Shown here: positions 8,258-20,704 of the stretch, one piece after another
Numbering within the stretch: the first letter of the stretch is position 1
How the letters are laid out: each line of letters starts with the position of its first letter
Assembly: GCA_000733355.1 (NCBI GenBank)
Contig: JNVV01000001.1
Coordinates: 4,180,069 to 4,244,068, forward strand
DNA: 64,000 nucleotides
From: Falciphora oryzae
Lineage: Eukaryota > Ascomycota > Sordariomycetes > Magnaporthales > Magnaporthaceae
Reading direction: 5' to 3'
The notes under the pieces: generated by a model
What the model was told of the DNA's origin: nothing
What the model saw: only the letters and a program-made list of their open reading frames with translations
Databases searched by the model: none
Position numbers and translations under genes: made by a program

Positions 8258-11200
8258 CTAGGCCTTGGTGTGTTCGAAGAATGCTTCAGTGATACCTTTC
8301 ACGGGGCTCTGCTTTGCCATATCGGCGTATGACGTCGTGCCCTCTCCCGTCTCCGACTGCAGTGTCTTGTGAAGGTTGAAGGCCTCCCTTAGGAGCAGCA
8401 GCCGCACCACCTTCGCGCTAGGGCGGAGAGCCAGCGCGAGGTCGTCAGTGTCCGGGTGGTCGCTGTGCGTGACGGGTGCGCCGTCATTGAACAGGCATTT
8501 GATCGTCTGCTCGAAGCCCGTCCACACCCCGGTGCCCCCTCGGAGCAGGAGCCAGACCGGTAACGGGGACCTGCTGCCCTTACATATCCCGGGCACGGTA
8601 GCTTCCGGCAGGGTGGGGGGATCACGTCCTGTCAAAATGCCCACGAGGCCCCACAGCATGGCTGTCAGAGCGGTGAGACCCGGACGTTCATCACCCGTCT
8701 CGGTTCTACAATCTTCCTCCATGAGGCGCCGCACAATCTTCGCGTGTCCTTTAGTTGCGGCGATCAGCAGCGGCGTGGTTCCATAGCTGGTGGTTCCGTG
8801 GACCTTCGCCCCTCGCTCGAGACTCGTTTTCGCTCCAGAAAGCAATCCATAGAGGCAGGCGTGGCCCAGCGCATGAGAGGATGGGAATTTCCGAAGCAGA
8901 GTTGAATACGGTGCTGTTTCCGTGCCGCTGTCCGTACTTGTATGCTGCCTCCAGCGCCTCGGTACACATGGCCCCCCAGCCGGTGCCCCTAGCATTGTAC
9001 TTGTCGAGAAGGAGGTCGTGGATTTGCAAAATGCTGCGTGACCTATCACCGAGAGGGCCATGCTTGCGACAGGCGATGACAAGCGCGTTTGGCGTTTTTG
9101 GCGGGTTCCAAACCGTGGCGCCATGCGATAGGAGAAGCTCGACCATCTCGACGCTCGTCGGCTCGCAAGCTGCGGACAGGGCTGTGCACGGCTGATGATT
9201 CCCCAAGTCTCGACGAAGACAGATTTCCGCCATGAGGTTTCCGTATATACCACGGCTCCGACCGTATGTCCGGTCGGTGTCGATTCCCCCTGACGGCTCC
9301 TCCGCGGACGAACTGTCGACGTCGGCGCCGTGCTGGACAGGGTCTCTACCACTTCCAAGTGTCCCCTTTCTGGCTGCGTGCATGAGCGGCGTGCCAGGAA
9401 AGCCACTGACATCCAAGTCGGGCTCGGTACCATAGTCCAGAAGCGCACGGACGATGTCGATATGACCCTCGTAAGAGGCCATCTGGAGAGACAGCTGGAT
9501 GTCGGTCGGCCCAGCAGCCTTGCCAGAGCCCTCTGAAGCCATTGCCATTGCGCGGCGTTGTCGGTTTCGAGCAGCAAGCAATAGATTGACAATATCCGTC
9601 TTTCCGTCTCTACAGGCTTGCATGAGAGCCAGCTCGTCAACCTTCCCTATGGGCGGAGGCGCCTCAAGACCTGCCTCCACGTCCAGGAGGCACCGCACTG
9701 CTTCCAGATTCCCCATCTTGACGGCAAATAGGAGAAACCACTCGCTGCAGGGCTTTGTGAGATCAGTCCTGCGGGAGACAAGCAGCTTGACGGCCGCATG
9801 ATGCCCCCCCAAATTTCGCCTTCGCCATGGGCTCCGCGTCCGCCAGCGCCGGCATATCTGGATGCCACGGCGGTTCAAATGTGTGCTGAATGCCCCTTGC
9901 CATTGCGGATTTCAGCGACTCAAGCGTGCTCCTGTCTCCGGCAACTAGTTTCAGTAGCTCTGCGTCCGGCAGTGCCAGTAGCTCCGCATTCGACAATGCC
10001 TGCAACACTTGAGCCGAGTCGTCTGGTTGCGGTTCTTTTTGGCAACCAAATCGAGCGCCCGCTTCTATGAGCGTCCTCATGGTGTCGATCCGAGCATTTT
10101 GAGCGGCGCCGCCGAGAGCCGTGTGCGGAGTTAGGATCGACCAGTTATCATACAAGGAGGCCGTGTCTTCCAGATATAAGACATTGGAAAGACAGTTGAC
10201 GTCCACGCCCTTTTCCATCAACAGGCTGGCGAGCTGCGTGTCGCGAGCCATGATTGCGGCCTGGAAGATATTCCCGAAAAGGCCGTTGTCGACACTCACT
10301 CCAAAGCTGAGAATCTCCATAATGACTTGCCTGACCCCATCCTTCAGGGCTGCCGCTGCTTGTTCGCGGTCGAACGGACGGCCTTTTGTCTCCGCAAAGC
10401 AGGAGAGGAGCATGCCGTCCGGAGAATATGATCCACCCCTTCTTCGCATATAGAATCGGTCGATCTCTGAAGCGGGAGGAGCGAGCTTGCCCGTTGTCCA
10501 GTCCTTGAGACACTTTAGAACCGACGGATGAAGCGACCCGCCAGGTTCAACGGGGAGTTGGGCTCCTCCAGCGAGCAGCGCCCCCAGTATACCGAGCTTC
10601 GTCGCGACGCCACCACCCCTATCAACAGCTAATCTGATTGGGGTCGTCTCAGAGCTGCCTGGATCGCGGTAATTGAAGCAGATGGCTTCTTGGAAAGAGC
10701 CAGCTCCAGATTGATGTCAGGGGACGGCACATCCGCGAACCAATCCCCGGTGGCCTTCTTCAAACTCGCTCCCTCTTGCAAGCACAATAATGCCGCGTCT
10801 TTGTGGCCGAAATTGCACGCGGCAACCAGGCTGGTGGTAGCTATTTCGTCGAATTCAGGGTATTTGCGACAATGAAGGGTGCCGAGGAGTAATCTGAGAG
10901 TGGTGGCCTGTCCCAGCGACGACGCAAGCTGGCATCCCTCTGCGATCCTTTCCAATTGCATGCGGCGGCCTCCCTCGGGGTCGATAAAGATAGTGACTGC
11001 CTGGGTACAGCCACTCTTACAGGCCGCATAGAAGGATCTCAGCACTGCACCGTCTTCCAAGTCAGGAATGCCAGATTCTTGAATTCTGGTAATCATGACC
11101 CTTGCAACTTCTGCGTTGTGTTTCGCGACGGCCATCAGAAGATCCTCGAGACGGTTCGGGGCGGGATTTTGACTGAGCCGTAACACAGAGTCGGCAGCCT

Positions 11201-14200
11201 CCATGGCGCCATAAGAAGCCGCGAGAAGGCTCATCTGGTCCGCGTCTGTCCACGATGGCTGCGACGTCTCGGGTCCGTGGTCAAGAAAATCGACCAACAG
11301 GCAGCTGACGATAGCGGTATGCTGGCGAGGCGTGGCGACCTCCAGACAAGTCTCGAGTACCCCGACGTCCTTGTCCAGGGGGGCGAGTGGCCTGTGGCAT
11401 AGCAAAAACCTGACCGAAGGCAACCGACCAAACTCAGACGCGGCTTTCAAAGCCGAGACCCAACACTCTCTACCTCTAGAGCCCACGAATAAGGAGCCAG
11501 AGCTTTTAGAAGACTCTCCATGGTGAATGTTTTCCCCATCTCTGCCGCATGAACCAGGGCGAGAGAAGCACCTTTTGGGAGGCAGTTATACCCGTGTTTA
11601 GCCGCCTTGTTACGCCTGTACTTGACCGCCAGGGTCTTGTTGCGCTCCTTGACAGGGTATGCGCGTTTGATGGCCAATTCCACCGCACAATGAGACACCC
11701 TTGCTCCCTGGTCGTATGAAGGGAAGCTAAATCGTGCATTGCTTAGGGAGAATGAGTACCTCATGTCGTGGCCGCCTTCGATAGCTGTTCGCGGTGCCTC
11801 CTTGCGCATGTGCAGTGCGTCATCGCGGTCAAGAGACGTGCGGAGGCTCTCGATTAGGAGCCGGGCGGTGCCCTCATGGCCATAATAGGCGGCCACCTGT
11901 AGAGGACTTCCATTGGGCGGGCCTTTCTGAGAGGGGCTTACGCCTTCGCGTAGAAGAAGACGAACGATTTCGGTGTGCCCCTTCGCCGCTGCCGCCTGGA
12001 GAGCGTCGCCCTTGTCGCCGCATAGGTTGATGTCCGCACCCCACCTTAGGGGTGCCTTGACCGCCCTCTCGATGCCGGACAGACAGGCGCTCCTCAAAGG
12101 AGACCCGAGACGGCCCTCAAAGTTGACGTTCGACTCATATCGCGCATGCAGGAACTCCATCATCTGGACATTGCCACGCAAGGCCGCCTCGGCCATTGCG
12201 TCCATGGGAATCCTAGTTGTGGCATCAGGCCGTCTTTTGAATAGAAATTGCAGGGCTGCTACTTGTCCGCCCTTGATGGCAGCCAAGATGTGCTGGGATA
12301 TGCCACCCTCGTATGCGTTGTAACCAAGCGATCGTGCCATTGCCGAGTCCAGCAGGAAATCGGCAAGCTCAAGGAAGCCAGCCTCATGAGCTTCTGAGAG
12401 TGCGAGGTCGTATTCGTCTCGACTCTGAATAACATTCCAACTGCGAACCAGCTCAATAGCGACAGTCTCGTGCCCCCTTTGATTGCAGCTTGCAGTGAAC
12501 TGTCGTATGTGCCTGACGATCTTGGGGAGACTCCAGGGTCGCAAAGAAGCCTGACCGTATCCAGATGACCGTTGAACGCAGCTGCCTGGATCGGGCTGCC
12601 ATGCCTTCCACATGCCACATTTGGATTCGCTCCCCGGGCAAGAAGGGCGGAGGCCAAGGCACTGTAGCCCTTGTAGCATGCAACGTATACGCAGGTATGT
12701 CCCCTGGCATTTGATGCTCCGAGATCGATTGCCCCGTCTGGCCTGAGCGGATAGGACATTAGGCCCAAAAGGCCATATGTGCTTGACACAAATTGGACTG
12801 AGCTCAGAGGGTGATCTTCCGACACTTGCATGCAGTCGATATCAATCCATCGACGGCTCCATCGCGGCAGGAAGGCAAGGCTGGGCTGGTTTGGTACGGC
12901 CGTCGTTCTTTCGTAGATAAAGTCAAGAAGCGTGTCGTTGATTTCGAGATTGGGCCCGTCGCTGATAGAGGACTCAGTCTCTCTGACATGGTCCGGTCAA
13001 TACAACGCGGCATAGTGACAGGATTCTTTGCTGACCAGGGCACCATCCGATGTGGAGACTTCCGAGTCCAGGCAGGTCGGCCCCTGAAAGGAGAGAAGTC
13101 GATTCGCCGTATTTGCAGAGAAGGCATCGTTTCGCCGCATAAACAGCTCGACGGAAGGGTGGCAGAAGCGGAGCACGCCAAGGTCCAGATCCCAGACGAC
13201 TAGATGATAGCAGATGTCCATCACCGACGGCTCATCATGGCACCCTGCCGAGTAAGCTTCAGATGCCGTGAATGAGAGAGCGGATCTCAGGAGGTCAATG
13301 GTAAGGGGCTCCTTCACGTGTAGCAGCTAGCAGAAGACGAAATCAAGTGTCTTCCGCGCTTCCAAGTCCATGCTGAGTACCAGCTCCAAGGTTTGACCGT
13401 GGGCGGCATCCAGACTGCCCGGCAAGCCCGATTATAGGGGCTGCAGTATGTCTTGTGCCGTCTTTTTCCGGCACAGAATGTCAAGTTGAAGTTTGACCCA
13501 AAGAAACCTAGAATTCCAGTCAGACCAGCCAAGCAGCGGAGGAAAGTGGTGAGATATCAGGTTTTTACATTTCGCCTGCTTGCGCCTGCATAACCTCCGT
13601 CATCTTCTCCCGTACTGAGCTGGAGACCTTCCCACCGAGCAGCCTCCGGTCCTCGATGCAACTGTCCAAAGACCTCTTGATGAACGTATTGATGGTGTCG
13701 CGGTTATACCCCGCCGTGATTCCGACGCAGTGCCCGCAAGAGCACTGGCCGAGCCTCCTCGGGAAGCTCATCAATTGCATCGATGGCGATGTGTGTAGGG
13801 CTGCTCATTGTAAGGTCCACAAGTAGCGATACACATTCGTCAACCCCATGGCGGCTCAGGTTGAGTCTATCCGGCCCGGCATCTGCAAGTCGGTCCTCGT
13901 AGGCTTTCCACACAGCTTCGTCGGCAACAGCAGAGAGTATGGTAGACTTCCCGCAACCCCGAATGCCATGGACGAGAAGGCATGAGGACTCGCTGGACCC
14001 AAGCCATGATTGATAGTCGGGGTGCCGCAGAAGCCATTCTTCGGAGTCGGAATGCGGTCTCGCGACGCGAGCTTATGGTGACTAAGAGTAGGTGTCGACG
14101 ACGGCCGGCTTGGTGGCTCCGAGGTGGTCTTGTCCAGCTCCTTCTCTATCACTGCGATCGAGTGGGCGGGTGATGTCGGAGGACGTGACCCGCATGGCGT

Positions 14201-15105
14201 CCAGCTGCACAATCTTGAACACTTCCCCCTCCCTCTATCTCAATGTGCCTAGGTCGCTCTCAGTGATGGCCTTGCCTACACTGGACAAAATGCGTCCTGG
14301 TAAGGACAGAACGGTCAGGGCTAAGCGTGACCATCTTGAGCATGCCTCTCACGGGGCCTCACTTACCACCAGTAGATCTGCCAAAGTACTTCAGAATGTT
14401 TGCCAGTAACGTCAAGATCTCGGAATAGAGGCGCGACAGAGCGGCCGCCAGGGGGCTCGAGTTCGGCCGGGTCAAGTGTGAAGGAAGTGGTCGAAGAAGC
14501 TGATCCTCGACAATTCTGGCCCGGACCACAACGCCCAGTATAGCCTCAAGATCGACCACAACCGACCCAAAGACTTTGATGTCACCGACAGCGGCACTGA
14601 GGAGGAATCGTACGGCAGCCCAGGGCAGTGCCAGATGGGTTGGATGGTATTGGACGACGTTGTCGCCGACAACGACAAACCTTTCGACCCAGCCAGCAAC
14701 CTTCTCGAGCTTGTCCCGCAGGGCAACTACCTTGCCACCGCGCGTCTTGAGTTTCCATTGGTCCCTCAGACTCAGTTGTCGTTTCTGCTCCGCGGCCGCA
14801 AGTATGGCTTCGATCAGGTCAAGTCTCTGGTTGCGGACAAACGCCAGCGTGGCCTTCATGTCTTCGTCCAGCCTGTCGTAGGCTTCCTGCCAGAGCGCGT
14901 CGGCTCGGGACATGGGCGGCGCCACCGTGGACGCTATTGCTGGGCCGGGAACTGCCGACATTGTGGGGAGGCCAGGTACCAAGAGAGCATTGTGATGTCG
15001 CGGGGCAGGGGCAAAGGAAAGAGCGCGGATGAATCTCAAGAGCCGGGGCCCATTGCCGCAAGTTATAACCTGTCTGGAGCAGGCAAGGCTGCATGCAACC
15101 TTCAT
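8258..15105 (-). pseudogene. NACHT-ankyrin NLR (STAND receptor), decayed
   Basis: Fungal NOD-like receptor remnant. The N-terminal domain (about 14913-14370) has LWQEAYDRLDEDMKATL and LPWAAVRFLLSAAVGDIKVF, as in the DUF7708-type domain that precedes many fungal NACHTs. The P-loop GIRGCGKST is at 13941-13967 and Walker B IAIDAIDELP near 13760-13800. The segment after Walker B appears deleted. A winged-helix part (ICYHLVVWDLDLGVLRF) is near 13200, followed by many ankyrin-like repeats to the C-terminus (ITEAFFEHTKA, stop at 8258). Two introns can be placed (near 14355-14300 and about 13570-13510). The frame is broken by stops at 14235, 13432, 13327 and 12997 (TAG, TAA, TAG, TGA) and by at least five frameshifts (about 12490, 11490, 10670, the C7 run 9804-9810, 8890), plus paired indels near 9350. 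Start candidates are ATG at 15105, 14961 or 14913. Confidence 0.8.
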
Positions 15106-15247
15106 GGACGTTAAGAGCGTAAGCACGCAGCCAATCTAGGCGCGTGTGACTTGATGCTCCGCAACGCCGTGTATGGACAGCATTGCCTCTCAGGAAGGGG
15201 CCATCAACTTTTAGAAAACACCACTCCGGCCTCCTCTTTGCCCTTCT

Positions 15248-18200
15248 TCAGCCGAATGTTCCATCGTCATCCCATTCCTCATCCCACAACAGTAGCCTGT
15301 CATCCTCCAGCCACTCCTCAAACGGCGTGCAGATGCCAACCCTTTCCCAAAACTTCCCGATTCTGTCCACCGCCGGCACATTTTCAGATCTCATTCGCCT
15401 CACGGCGCGAATCACCCCCCGCTGGACATCAAGGGGAATGTCCACATTCGTCTCCTTCCCTGGCCTGCCATCTCTCAGGCCGCGTTCCACGATTTGTACC
15501 AAGCGCACCAAGTCTTTATCCGGCTTGCTTCCGGGCACCACCGGAAATAAATTTGGAGTTTGGCCCACCGCACTCATCAACATACAACCGAACCTAGATC
15601 TCGCATCAGGGACGGCAACTGCGATCAGTTCTCCATTTTCCAACCCTCCAACGCCCATCTCCGGCGCTTGGGTGAACCCGCCCATCTTTGTGAGATCTTT
15701 CAGCCCCCACAGCTGGATGACGCTAGCGAGCAGTGCCTCTGCTGTGTAGGCGATTACCAGTACCGTAGGGCCCAATTCCCACGAGGAGGGTTGCAGCCAG
15801 TCTGCGAAGAGTGGATTATCCCCTATGCGCCCAAGGCCAATATGGTTCCGGGACACAGTAACCTCAACATGTACCTCCTCTTTAAGGCTTCCTCCGTGGG
15901 AAACCAGAAGAGGTACCAGCTGTAAAAACTCTCGCGGATGCCGCTTGCCATTATAGTTCGATGACCAGATCCACATCGAGAGTATCAATTCTTTGAAAGC
16001 CGCGTTTTGTGCTTTACACTCGACCGGGCTGTCGCATGGCAAAATCCAACATGGCCCATTCCAGGCCGGACATGCTCCCAACCCCAAAAGGGTTTTTATC
16101 GTCTTTAGCCGGAAGTCCCAAGACTGGTTGATGCACCCGAAACCGATCGAGCAGCTATAGACGAGGAGCTCTGATATTGTGTTTTCATCAACACCCCGGC
16201 TCGCAACGGCCTCCAAAATCTCGCGCCAAACCTCATCGGCGCCTTGTAGACATCTAGATTGCCATGCCGCCCGGAGGAGAAACTCGTGTTGACGCCTTAC
16301 AGTTGTTTGATAAACCATGCGCCAGGATCTAGTAGGTTGCTCCACAGACCGGGAGTGAGACCGTGGGATAATGGGGTTGCTTTGAAGATAACCCGCGTTA
16401 AACAGCTGCTCGCAAATGCGTAGCAGTTGTAGCCGCGTGATGCTTCTTAAGTCGTCACTCTCATACTCGCGCCGCCGCCACCCCAATATATCGTGAAGAA
16501 ACCGCCAAAGGCTGCCGCCGTCCCAAAAATCCTTGCAGCTTAGCTCAGCGGCGGGGATGAAGCATTGCATAATGATACTCATAGCCAGGCGAGACTCGAT
16601 AAGTTTGAGGTCGCGAACGGTTCCGGGGAAGCTACCGCAGGCTAGGATGCGCTGCCCTGCCTCGGTATCCATGAGAAAATCCCCCGCGGTCCGGTGCAAG
16701 AAAGATACCGTCGGCTGCATGTACGGTATCAACCTATCGTACTCTTCGCCATGCCAGGGCAAAAATTCAGAGCCCCTGATTAACCGCTGACGTTCGCCGG
16801 CATCTGCTTCGTCGAAGGATGACAAGCACAGCAGAAGTCCAGCACATGCAGTTTCGATGTCGAGTTTTGTGGCTTCGCAAGCACTTATCAATGAAGCTGC
16901 TGGGACGATCCCCGTAGCTTCGAACGCGAAAATTCGGTCCAAAATTGTGGGTGTTGTAAGAACCATGATACCAAAGATGGTTGCATCTGATATACTTTGG
17001 AGGGCAAGCTGGAAGTATGAGCCTGCACGGTTTCTGAGAGGAGCGCTCTCGGCATCAATCCTTGCCCACATATCCGCGTATAGGTCCTCGAGATCTGTAG
17101 GCAAGTTTCTTATCCGGTGCTCTAGATCCTCGACCTTTTCACCCTGGTGGATGGCCTTGGTGACCGCTTTGACTGTAAGACACAGCCAAAGAAAGACCCC
17201 TTCAGCTTTATCAAGGAGCTCATAAACGAGCCAACCGCGAAAGTCATCGCAGCTCGGCGGCGTCTTGTCGCAGAAAAAAAATGAGAAGTAGCGGTTTTTC
17301 CAGTCGAAGCAGAGGATTATACTGTGATAGTCGGGTGGGACCTTGATGTTGTCCATGGCGTACTTCCGCAAGTCGGAAAGGTTGACCTGTTCGAGCCGGA
17401 GTTGGGGAAAGGAGCACAGCCTCCTCGAGAGAATAGGCTCGCGGCGTGAACCCAGGCACATTTTCAGCTTCTGGGTCCGCTGTTGATCCAACTGCTGAAG
17501 CTCCCCAATAACGTCAAGTAGCCGCAGTGTACCGTCCTTGGGAAGCACCTCGTCAAGGCCGTCGAGAAACATGACAATTGGTCTTGGGTAGTGATTTAGA
17601 ACTTTACGAAAAGTCACCAGTAGCTCCTCGGGCGACCAATCCGTTTCGTGGTCCTTGTTCAGTGCGGCACTGGATTTGCTTCCTTGGAGAAGCTGGTCCA
17701 TAAGTCCCGTCTCCTCTAGAAGAAGCTGGTGAAGCAAAGAACACAGCATTCCTTTGATGCTCTGCTGCATTTCTGTTCCGGGGCGCCAGAAGAAGTGAGA
17801 TGCAATCATTGCGTCGGGCTTCCAGAGCTCCAGAAATTGCCGTGTCCGATCGTGGTTGAGAAGGTATTTCATCAGCGTTGTTTTTCCTGAGCCGGGCTTG
17901 CCACTGATCCAGTATGTCGGCTCGGTGGACCGAAGCCAGTCGGAAAACCTGTTCCAGGATATATCTGCATGCGGCATCTCCCCCCTACTGTTGCCTTGGC
18001 TCGATGGCTCCGTGCTTCCATTGGAACTGTCACCATCGCTCCCGTCTCGCAGCACCCAGGAGAAGGTGCCAGAGTGCGAAGGTGTAACTCGATTCCGGCG
18101 CTCGTTCATGCAATCGAACTTTAGGCTCCGCAGGAGCCGTTCCCTTTTGGCCGCGAGCCCGGCGTTATCATCCCGTTGTGCCACGCTCCGCACCACGAGT

Positions 18201-18990
18201 CTGATGTCTTTTCTTATAGACGTTTCAAGCTGGCCGGACTTTTCAGTGACGTGATCTTTTACTGCCCTTTCGCTTTTCGCCGTTTCCGTGGTAATGTGGG
18301 TTCTCGTATGGGCAGCCTCGGTGGCTACAAGTTTCAAGACGTCGGTCTTCCCGTTGCGATACTCATCGATGAACAGCTTCAAGTTTGCGTCAAGAGACGA
18401 CAGGCCGCTATTTGCCTTCTCCAATCTTTCGCTGTGTACGGTTAATAATTACGCTTATAGCTTGTGCAAAGTAAATGGTACCCAAGTGTGGAGGGGAGAG
18501 CTTACTCGATCCTGGCCAGGAGGCTCGTCTGCAAGAGACCTTGCGCATCCTTGAGATTGCCCTCAAGTCTTTCCAATCGCCTTTTCCTCCAAGTCGTCTT
18601 GGCCGTAACCTCGAGGGTCGCGACTAGCTTTGCCCTCGTCGGGTGGCCGTTGAGGAAGTTGACCTCGCGTAAATCGCGCGCAGCACCTTGGCACTTATCA
18701 GCTAGCTCCGATAGCTGCTTGTCTAGTGATTTGGGCCTCGCTACACTTGTCCGTGTCGAGGTAGATGTCGTGGAGGAGGAGGCGGCGGAGGTGGTTGTCG
18801 TCGGTGTCGTTGCCCCGCGGATCCGGATTGAGATGTGCTCGAGAGCGTTCGCGTTCTCCGTCAGAGCGGGGTCGAGCGTACCGTCTTTGTACACTTGCTT
18901 CGCGACCCTGATCGTGTTGAGTCCGACCCCGATGACCTGCAAAATGTTGCAAGCGAGGCCCAGAGCCGCGACCGGCTCCAGGCCTGACAT
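15248..18990 (-). CDS. Intact NACHT/STAND P-loop NTPase (NLR-like), 1222 aa
   Basis: Signal-transducing NTPase of the fungal NLR group, probably cytosolic. Exon 1 is 18990-18506 and exon 2 18431-15248; the 74-nt intron is GTAAGC..CAG and its phase gives RID-ERLEKAN. The N-terminus (MSGLEPVAALGLACNILQVI) is the helical type found on many fungal NACHT proteins, followed by a Ser/Thr linker and a coiled-coil-like stretch. Walker A GKPGSGKTTLMKYLL lies around residues 330-345 and Walker B VMFLDGLDEV around 450. Downstream, LPTDLEDLYADMWARID and FLHRTAGDFLMD resemble the DUF7791-type region after such NACHTs. I see no ankyrin, WD40 or TPR repeats in the last 400 residues. The frame is open throughout, in contrast to the decayed NLR beside it. 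Ligand and effector output are unknown. Confidence 0.85.
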
Positions 18991-20078
18991 TTCCGCTGTT
19001 TGAGTCTGTCTTCTATGGCTTCGAGTGCGCTCTGTGTGTGTGTCTAGTTTGGTCTCACAAAGAGGCATGGGAGATGCGTCGGTCTTTTCTTCGAGTACGA
19101 GGCGGAAACGGCGGGGGATCTGGGGGCCAATGCTGCCCGACTATTGGGCAACCTGCAGGCTGTTCCGTGCCATGGAAGGCATCCAATCCAAAGATCCCGT
19201 TGGCGTCCAGTAATTTTTCGGGGGTCGGGGCCAAGCAATTCGATTGGTGCCAAAGTGCAGACAGCTGTCCTGGTGAAGATAGGGAGGTCATGGCAGAGCG
19301 CCGATCTGTGTTTCCTGGAGGAGCCTGGCTTGTAGAGTCGATCTTGTCGTCCAACGGCCAGCTCACAACCAAATGCCGGGCGGTCATCGAACTCGGGAGC
19401 CCCAGGGTGGGAAAAATATGTACCTACCACTCTCTAACAAGGCTTTAAAAGGACGTCGATGCCGTCCGGTACCACAATGTCTGGACCCATGAACCAGTCA
19501 GTCACTTGGGGTGTGCAGCAGCATGATCTGCCTTCGTTGAGGGACGACTGACTGGAGCAGCACAAAGACGTTGGTGCTGCCCCATTGGCACCTACCTACT
19601 GATCTTATTGGCAGGCAAAGCTACATGTAGTAGCTCAGGTTGGCTTCATTTACGTCATGTACTCTGCAGTACACTAGAATAGCGTTGGTTATATCTGTGC
19701 TATCCTTTTCGTGCTTTTGTGGATGTCGGCAGGCGAGATATTCACCGTCTCCTCGTTTACCGTTAATCTAGAGTCGCACTGCGACGAGAGACGCGTGTCG
19801 GGCTCGCAAGCAGAAGGCAATACTACCAAGGGGTCCTGGGGTGCATATAAACCCAACAGTTTCTCGATTACTTTCTGTTTCCCACGGTCATGTCATCAGA
19901 TCCCAAACAGCTTCTCCCTGGCTGCTTCAGCTGCTAGCGCCCCTGACGAAAAAGACAACAACTACAGGTACAAGTCTTTGCTCTCCAGCACAAGTCACAC
20001 GCCCTTTCTGTCACATCAGCATCTCAGCATCGCTGACATCCAGCGGCTGCCCACCAAGAGATACACCACTCTCTCACC
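18991..20078. other. Divergent intergenic region between the NACHT gene and the Cys-rich secreted protein
   Basis: About 1.1 kb with promoters for both divergent genes. The plus-strand TATA box is at 19846. Overlapping short frames on both strands between 19044 and 19448 have no domain or codon signature that I trust. Confidence 0.5.
19846..19851 (+). promoter_or_regulatory. TATA box of the Cys-rich secreted protein gene
   Basis: TATAAA in the context GTGCATATAAACCC, about 230 nt upstream of the ATG at 20079. The leader between is pyrimidine- and CA-rich. Confidence 0.55.
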
Positions 20079-20411
20079 ATGCGCGTCCAAGCCGCCGCCA
20101 TCCTGGCCGCCCTCGCGACCGGCTGCGCCGCCGACAGGCTGATCGTTCATAGGCAGTGTTTCGTGGGCTTTTGCAGGAGCGACGGCGTCTTCGTCACGGA
20201 CCAGGGCCAGTTCTCGGTCGACGCCAGCGACGGCTGCCGAGGGACGGTCGTGCCGCGCATGGAACAGCTGTGCGTCGACTGGCCAAAGGTCCGGGCCCAC
20301 TTCAAGTTCGAAGGCCAGGACAGGCGCTGCCTCAAAGAGAAGGAAACTGTTGATTGCGGCACCGGGTACTACTGCAACAAGATTACCTTTGATGAGGTCA
20401 TGTGCTACTAA
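20079..20411 (+). CDS. Small secreted cysteine-rich protein, 110 aa, eight mature Cys
   Basis: Effector-like secreted protein with no family I recognise. The ATG sits in a good context (TCACCATGC). Residues 1-18 form a signal peptide (MRVQAAAILAALATGCAA); the mature part starts near DRLIVHRQC. The mature protein has eight Cys (RQC, GFC, DGC, QLC, RRC, VDC, YYC and the penultimate residue), so four disulfides are possible. There is no intron, no membrane segment and no GPI signal. It faces the intact NACHT gene across a shared upstream region and converges with mrc1. Size and Cys content fit small fungal effectors or antimicrobial proteins, but function is not shown by the sequence. Confidence 0.75.
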   Translation: MRVQAAAILAALATGCAADRLIVHRQCFVGFCRSDGVFVTDQGQFSVDASDGCRGTVVPRMEQLCVDWPKVRAHFKFEGQDRRCLKEKETVDCGTGYYCNKITFDEVMCY

Positions 20412-20704
20412 AGGTTGGGAATCTCAGGCGGAAGTGAGTATCAAGCCCCGGGCGATGGCATCGTTGGAGCGCACGTTTACCAAGCAAAGGAATCTCACTG
20501 GGGCGGTTCGAAGTTGATATCATAAGGAACCTGCCATGCCTTTTAACTAAACAAACCACCGACCCAGACCATATCCTGACATGATAGTAGACCTGCGCAT
20601 GCATATGCTGTTGTAGTAGCATCTCCAAACAAACGACAGCTAAGCACAAAACCCAAACAAAGGATGCTCTCCTGCTCCAATGCCAACAGGAACCAAACCA
20701 GAAA

